Assembly: GCA_002707185.1 (NCBI GenBank)
Contig: PAMF01000021.1
Location: 2,931-9,796, forward strand
Source of the DNA: Chloroflexota bacterium
Lineage (GTDB): Bacteria; Chloroflexota; Dehalococcoidia; UBA3495
DNA: 6,866 nt
Reading direction: 5' to 3'
Below, one piece after another: positions 6,733 through 6,866 of the stretch. Numbering within the stretch: position 1 is the first letter of the stretch; each line of letters starts with the position of its first letter. The notes beneath the pieces are model-generated. The model saw nothing but the letters and a program-made list of their open reading frames with translations. It was not told the origin of the DNA and did no database searches. The position numbers were made by a program, and so were the translations under genes.

Positions 6733-6866
6733 TTGAGCCATTATGTATTTGTACACGGTCCGGGTGCTGGGGGTTGCTCTGATTCCTTCATTCATCAACT
6801 CAAACATTTTGACGGTAGCGTAGCTCCGAACCTTCCGGGGCATCCAGATGGATCCCTATGTAAAAA
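6733..6866 (+). CDS. Alpha/beta hydrolase, N-terminal part (cut by window end)
   Basis: The frame is open to the window end (44 full codons). The protein begins SHYVFVHGPGAGG, with a hydrophobic first beta strand followed by the HGxG-type oxyanion-hole motif (HGPG). NLPGHPDGS then resembles the PGHG segment that follows the second strand in many alpha/beta hydrolases. The nucleophile elbow and catalytic His lie beyond the window. The TTG start at 6733 is chosen because AGGAG (6721-6725) sits 7 nt upstream. An in-frame ATG at 6715 would add six residues (MKRRPI) but has no ribosome site and contains the SD within its own codons. It sits 62 bp after copy B on the same strand and is likely in the same operon. 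In catabolic clusters such enzymes often hydrolyse ring-cleavage products, esters or lactones. The role here is inferred only from context. Confidence 0.75.
   Translation, partial: MSHYVFVHGPGAGGCSDSFIHQLKHFDGSVAPNLPGHPDGSLCK

Overview
The window looks like accessory catabolic DNA from a free-living bacterium. It is moderately AT-rich, densely coded and uses Shine-Dalgarno starts (AGGAG/GGAG 6-7 nt upstream) with both ATG and TTG. No rRNA, tRNA, mobile element, CRISPR or phage gene is visible. Taxonomy cannot be fixed from sequence alone. The mix of COG2159-type amidohydrolases, a maleylacetate-reductase-like enzyme and a YdiJ-type FAD/Fe-S dehydrogenase would suit an uncultured marine or soil heterotroph such as a SAR202-type Chloroflexota, but that is a weak inference.

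Layout: bases 1-60 may hold the 3' end of a rightward gene that enters from outside the window. Bases 101-3019 (minus) encode a 972-residue FAD-binding/Fe-S-binding D-2-hydroxyacid dehydrogenase-like protein. A 203-bp AT-rich gap with two inverted repeats follows. Bases 3223-4422 (minus) encode a group III (iron-type) alcohol dehydrogenase of the maleylacetate reductase branch. A 220-bp divergent control region (4423-4642) carries two good sigma70-like promoters pointing away from each other, each with an identical CAATCTAA box just upstream of its -35. To the right are two tandem paralogous amidohydrolase-2 proteins related to ACMSD and gamma-resorcylate decarboxylase (4643-5638 and about 5672-6670, plus), then the start of an alpha/beta hydrolase (from about 6733) cut by the window end.

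How the genes may work together (inference): ACMSD-type amidohydrolases decarboxylate or hydrolyse ring-derived carboxylic acids, alpha/beta hydrolases often cleave ring-fission products or esters, and maleylacetate reductases deliver 3-oxoadipate to central metabolism. The large FAD/Fe-S protein could oxidise a D-2-hydroxyacid and pass electrons to the respiratory chain. The shared divergent promoter suggests that the reductase and the hydrolase operon are co-regulated as one catabolic module, probably for an aromatic or heterocyclic acid. The substrate is unknown. No regulator, transporter or ring oxygenase is in view, so they would have to lie outside the window.
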